A stretch of 8,422 nucleotides of DNA from an uncultured Elusimicrobiales bacterium (GTDB lineage Bacteria > Elusimicrobiota > Elusimicrobia > Elusimicrobiales > Elusimicrobiaceae). The position numbers and the translations under genes are program-made. The stretch's first letter is position 1. Each line of letters begins with the position of its first letter. Below the pieces are notes generated by a model. The model was given only the letters and a program-made list of their open reading frames with translations, was not told where the DNA came from and did not search any database. The stretch spans positions 1 to 8,422 of the forward strand of contig CALUZE010000051.1 of NCBI GenBank assembly GCA_944325235.1, in the 5' to 3' direction. Shown one piece after another: positions 5,675 through 8,422 of this stretch.

Positions 5675-6610
5675 CTATTTTGTTTTTAAATATATTTCCA
5701 AGCGGTTGGAAATCTGTTGGGCGGCTTGTTCGCCCACGCTTTGCATACTTTTGCGCAGGGAATCGGCCGCGCGGGTTGTGCCGGCCCGTTCGTGCACGTT
5801 AAACCGCGCAAAGGTTACCCCGCGCGTAGCGTCCACCAGGCTGATGGCGGCCCCGCTGGAGCACCAGATCAAACCGGCTACTTTTTGGGAATCGTATTCG
5901 TCCACATCGGTTTGAATTTGCACTTCCAGCACTTTGTCCGGCGCCGAGGCGTCCACCACGCCCAGCCCCATCCGGTTCAAGGCGTCCACTACATACGTTA
6001 CCAATACTTCGCTTTCCACGCCCTGCACGTTCACCGCCACCAACACGGCGGCCAGTTTATCCTGCAGCATTGTTTTGTACGGGCCAAACACGTCCGGCCG
6101 GTAGCTTTGGCGGGAAGCGTCCAAAAATTGGTAAATTTCATCCAGCGCGGCGCGGCGGGAAACCACCGGCTGCATTTGAAACGCCACCTTTAAATCCGCC
6201 AGCGGGTTGGCCGGCGTGGCAAATTGGGCGGAAAGACCTTTTAATTTTTCGTCTTCCTGCTCCAGCAGCGGCGTGAGCACTTTGCGCGCTTTGCTGCGGG
6301 AAAGCACCGCCAACGCATAATAATGCTTGCCCGAAAAATCTTGATCGCGCCAGACTTTTTCCACCGATGCGTTAGCCATCAAATCCGTCACCACCCCCTG
6401 GTTGGCGGCGGCCGGTGCGTTTTGCACCATTTCGCGGCGCATATTTTCAAGCGCGTTGTCCGAAGCGGACTCCTTGCTGGTGCCTTCGCCCGCCACCACG
6501 TAGTATTTGGCGGCGTCGTACTCGTTCATCTGGTAATTCACCGTATTTTTATTCAGCCCCGCACACGCGCACAAACACAGCGCCGCGGCGCCCAACAATA
6601 GTTTTTTCAT
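5675..6610 (-). CDS. LPP20-like lipoprotein
   Basis: About 311 residues from the ATG at 6610. Residues 1-16 (MKKLLLGAAALCLCAC) form a lipoprotein signal with lipobox L-C-A-Cys16. The next part (NEYDAAKYYVVAGEGTS, then KESASDNALENMRREM) matches the style of LPP20-family domains: an aromatic strand followed by an Ala-rich helix of SxxxAxxxA type. A second strand, KHYYALAVLSR, completes that domain by about residue 110. The remainder (120-311) is a longer extension with alpha/beta character, including VLVTYVVDALNRMGLGVVD and VLEVQIQTDVDEYDS. LPP20 homologues are outer-membrane lipoproteins often found beside LpoB and COG3014 genes; their biochemical role is unsettled. A TTG at 6622 would overlap the upstream stop and put four residues before MKK. 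The ATG is preferred because GAGAGGAG lies just before it and the signal peptide begins there. Confidence 0.8.
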   Translation of the reverse strand: MKKLLLGAAALCLCACAGLNKNTVNYQMNEYDAAKYYVVAGEGTSKESASDNALENMRREMVQNAPAAANQGVVTDLMANASVEKVWRDQDFSGKHYYALAVLSRSKARKVLTPLLEQEDEKLKGLSAQFATPANPLADLKVAFQMQPVVSRRAALDEIYQFLDASRQSYRPDVFGPYKTMLQDKLAAVLVAVNVQGVESEVLVTYVVDALNRMGLGVVDASAPDKVLEVQIQTDVDEYDSQKVAGLIWCSSGAAISLVDATRGVTFARFNVHERAGTTRAADSLRKSMQSVGEQAAQQISNRLEIYLKTK

Positions 6611-6618
6611 AACTCCTC

Positions 6619-7929
6619 TCAATAAGCCGTACGGTAATGCAGGAAAACCCGCTCCCCCCGTTTTACCGGCACATTTTCAAACAGGTGTTCTCCTACTATA
6701 TTACCATATCCGTCACGAAACAACAGACGTATATTTTGCGTGCCCGGCGGCAGGAAAATGCGCGCCATACGCACTTCAGCCGGCAGGGTGAACCACTGGC
6801 GCGTGTCGGCCGTTTCGGTGGCGGCGCCAAAGGCGCTCACCAGCATTTCTGCCAGGTCGCCCCAGGTGTCGTCATTGGCGGCCGAGGTCACCGCGTGCCG
6901 GGCCTGCACGGCAGCCACCCGCTTGGTAACGGCGCGGGCGGCGGTGCGGAATAAAATGCCGGGCATTTTTTCTTCCAAATCCAGTTTGGCGGCGGCCGCC
7001 AAATCGGCCGTTTTTTGGGTGAAATAGCGTTGCCCGCCGGCTTGCACTTCCGAAAATTTTACGCGCGTCGGCTGTTCTATCCAGCCGGGGACGGAAAGCG
7101 TCACGGCCGAGCCCATCAGGCCCGCGGCCAGCGCATTTTGCACTTCGGGCGATACGCCCCCCGCCGCTTCCTGCTCGGCAGACGCCAGCCACAGGGCGCG
7201 GTCCCACGCCACCTGCAGCGTTTGGGATTTTTTAAGCGGCATACGGCCGTTGTAATGCACCAGAATCACTTCGCCCAGTTCGTCCGCGTTGGCCGGCACC
7301 GGGAAATCCGGCACGGAAAGGTGCAGGTCTTTCCCCAGCCGCTCGTAGGCATTAAACGCATTCGTGCGCGCGATGCGCGCGTCGGAACGCTCGCCAACGG
7401 ATTCAAACACCAGGCTGGCAAAATACTGCACAAACGGGTCGTCGTTATAGCCGGTTTTTTTATCGGCACGCAAATGGTCCAAAAAGAACACGGCCTTGCG
7501 GGCTTCCACCGCGGCCGAAGACACATTGCCCTGCTGCAAAAAATTTTGCGCCCGGTAATAATAGGTGAGGGCTTGTTCGTAGGCGGGGACGGCATAGGCG
7601 GCCGTCCAATCGTTTAGGATAAGCTGCCCGGCGGTGCCGGAAACGCTTTTGGCGTAAGCGTCCGAAATGCGCGCCTGGGCGGAGGCGAAAAGAGCATCGC
7701 TCGCGGCGGGCTCCTGTGCGTCGTGCAGCAGGGTGGCGCGGTCCAGGTCCAGCAGGACTTCGTCCTTGCCGTTGTAGAGTTTGTTTTTCTTGTCGGCCAC
7801 TTCTTGGGCGGCTTCTTTAAACTGGCCGCGTGCCGTCAAGCGGTTTACTTGCACTTTATAACGCAAAGAAGGCGCCGCACACGCGGAGCAAAACAACACC
7901 AGCCCCAACAAGCATATGCGCGCCTTCAT
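6619..7929 (-). CDS. COG3014-type TPR-like lipoprotein
   Basis: About 436 residues from the ATG at 7929. The start is set by TAGGA with 6 nt spacing, the TAG being the stop of the LpoB-like gene. Residues 1-17 (MKARICLLGLVLFCSAC) look like a lipoprotein signal, with Cys17 as the likely lipidated residue; the -3 position is Cys rather than Leu. Residues 25-215 are helical and TPR-like: a unit around VLLDLDRATLLHDAQE, then YEQALTYYYRAQNFLQQGN followed by AAVEARKAVFFLD, then DPFVQYFASLVFESVGE. This order, with the EAR and DPF...E.GE elements, fits the COG3014 family. The C-terminal half (225-436) is beta-rich, containing ELGEVILVHYNG and ending in a strand pair (NIRLLFRDGYGNIVGEHLF). Family members lie next to LpoB and LPP20 genes in many diderms and are thought to be outer-membrane lipoproteins connected with the cell wall; no reaction is known. 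Confidence 0.8.
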   Translation of the reverse strand: MKARICLLGLVLFCSACAAPSLRYKVQVNRLTARGQFKEAAQEVADKKNKLYNGKDEVLLDLDRATLLHDAQEPAASDALFASAQARISDAYAKSVSGTAGQLILNDWTAAYAVPAYEQALTYYYRAQNFLQQGNVSSAAVEARKAVFFLDHLRADKKTGYNDDPFVQYFASLVFESVGERSDARIARTNAFNAYERLGKDLHLSVPDFPVPANADELGEVILVHYNGRMPLKKSQTLQVAWDRALWLASAEQEAAGGVSPEVQNALAAGLMGSAVTLSVPGWIEQPTRVKFSEVQAGGQRYFTQKTADLAAAAKLDLEEKMPGILFRTAARAVTKRVAAVQARHAVTSAANDDTWGDLAEMLVSAFGAATETADTRQWFTLPAEVRMARIFLPPGTQNIRLLFRDGYGNIVGEHLFENVPVKRGERVFLHYRTAY

Positions 7930-7937
7930 AGCAAATC

Positions 7938-8422
7938 CTACCAAGTTACTTTGCTGCGTTTGACGTATTTTTTAATTTGTTTTTGTCCGTTCCAAACAAT
8001 TTGGTTGGTTTCAATGTCAATCAGTTTTAAATTGACCTGATAGAACACCACCGCTTTGCTGCCGGCCTGGTCCACCACCGAGTTCAGCACGCCGCTTAAC
8101 ATATAGTCGGCGCCGATTTCCTTGCCAAACGCTTTGCGCGTTTCTTCGGAGGCGAACTCGTCCTGTTCCAGCCGTTCGGTGCGTACGTCGCCGCGTTCTT
8201 CGGCGGAGGCCACAAAATCCACCTTGGCCGAATTAATCAGCGCCCGCTGCATGGCCTCAACAAATACGTCCGTATTGATGTGCTCCATCGTGTTGTTGGA
8301 TACGGTCCCCACAATCACCGTCGGTTCTTTGCCGTAGCGGGTTAAAAAGCGGGTATACCAACCGCTTTGCAGACAGTCGGTAATCATTTCCTGCGCTACC
8401 ATTTGCGCGTCCGTATCATTCC
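7938..8422 (-). CDS. lpoB: LpoB-like penicillin-binding-protein activator, C-terminal part (partial at window edge)
   Basis: The frame is open from the right edge; about 161 residues are present and the 5' end is missing. It reads NDTDAQMVAQEMITDCL at the edge, then a GKEPTVIVGTVSNNTMEHINTD strand and turn in two adjoining pieces. After these come FVEAMQRALINSAKVDFVAS, then QDEFASEETRKAFGKEIGAD, VVFYQVNLKLIDIETNQIVW and the ending KKYVKR. This is the conserved core of LpoB/COG3417 proteins, nearly motif for motif. In E. coli LpoB is an outer-membrane lipoprotein that crosses the peptidoglycan and stimulates PBP1B; the target here is unknown. The ATG at 8402 is internal, because the conserved NDTDA segment precedes it in frame. 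The stop TAG (7940-7938) is part of the next gene's ribosome binding site. Confidence 0.93.
   Translation of the reverse strand, partial: NDTDAQMVAQEMITDCLQSGWYTRFLTRYGKEPTVIVGTVSNNTMEHINTDVFVEAMQRALINSAKVDFVASAEERGDVRTERLEQDEFASEETRKAFGKEIGADYMLSGVLNSVVDQAGSKAVVFYQVNLKLIDIETNQIVWNGQKQIKKYVKRSKVTW

Noticed and set aside
7015..7617. Plus-strand 200-codon open frame opposite the COG3014-type gene
   Set aside because: Its basic, His/Arg/Gly-rich product matches no family and the opposite strand carries a recognisable lipoprotein.
7942..7944. TTG at 7944 as the start of the COG3014-type gene
   Set aside because: It would lie before the ribosome binding site and add MVGFA ahead of a good signal peptide; ATG 7929 has correct spacing.
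8400..8402. ATG at 8402 as the start of the LpoB-like gene
   Set aside because: The frame continues upstream with the conserved NDTDAQ segment of LpoB proteins and a lipoprotein signal has not yet appeared, so the gene is simply cut by the window.

Overview
The window looks like chromosomal DNA of a diderm (outer-membrane) bacterium with roughly balanced, slightly GC-rich composition. The evidence is a predicted outer-membrane beta-barrel with a C-terminal Phe, several lipoprotein-type signal sequences, a periplasmic Mip/FkpA-type FKBP and an LpoB-type penicillin-binding-protein activator. The lineage cannot be fixed from sequence reading alone. There are no tRNAs, rRNAs, insertion sequences, CRISPR arrays or phage genes, and coding density is high.

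Layout. At the left edge, on the minus strand, is the start of a secreted protein with a purple-acid-phosphatase-type N-terminal domain (1-325, cut by the window). A divergent intergenic region of about 95 bp follows. Then comes a tight four-gene plus-strand unit: outer-membrane beta-barrel (422-1300), soluble sensor-less histidine kinase (1310-2062), small helical Cys-containing protein of unknown function (2059-2583) and AI-2E/PerM-family membrane protein (2570-3589). It ends at a strong intrinsic terminator (3611-3637). A 256-bp gene-free stretch between convergent units holds GC-rich inverted repeats and a second, symmetric terminator (3802-3830).

The right half is a six-gene minus-strand unit. 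In transcription order it encodes an LpoB-like protein (5' part missing at the right edge), a COG3014-type TPR-like lipoprotein, an LPP20-like lipoprotein, a Mip-like FKBP prolyl isomerase, a membrane-anchored protein with a perfect 13-residue NP repeat resembling STI1 motifs, and a small membrane-anchored acidic protein with a GTG start. Four junctions in the window share one geometry: a gap of 8-9 nt, with the Shine-Dalgarno on or just after the stop codon. Other junctions overlap outright (ATGA, TAATG, 14 nt).

The LpoB/COG3014/LPP20 trio is a known recurring lipoprotein neighbourhood linked to peptidoglycan synthesis control. The less familiar part is its continuation into an FKBP, an STI1-like protein and a third envelope protein, which suggests an envelope biogenesis or folding cassette. 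The plus-strand unit combines an outer-membrane protein, an orphan cytosolic kinase, an unknown helical protein and an inner-membrane PerM-family protein. Functional links within either unit are inferred from gene order only.
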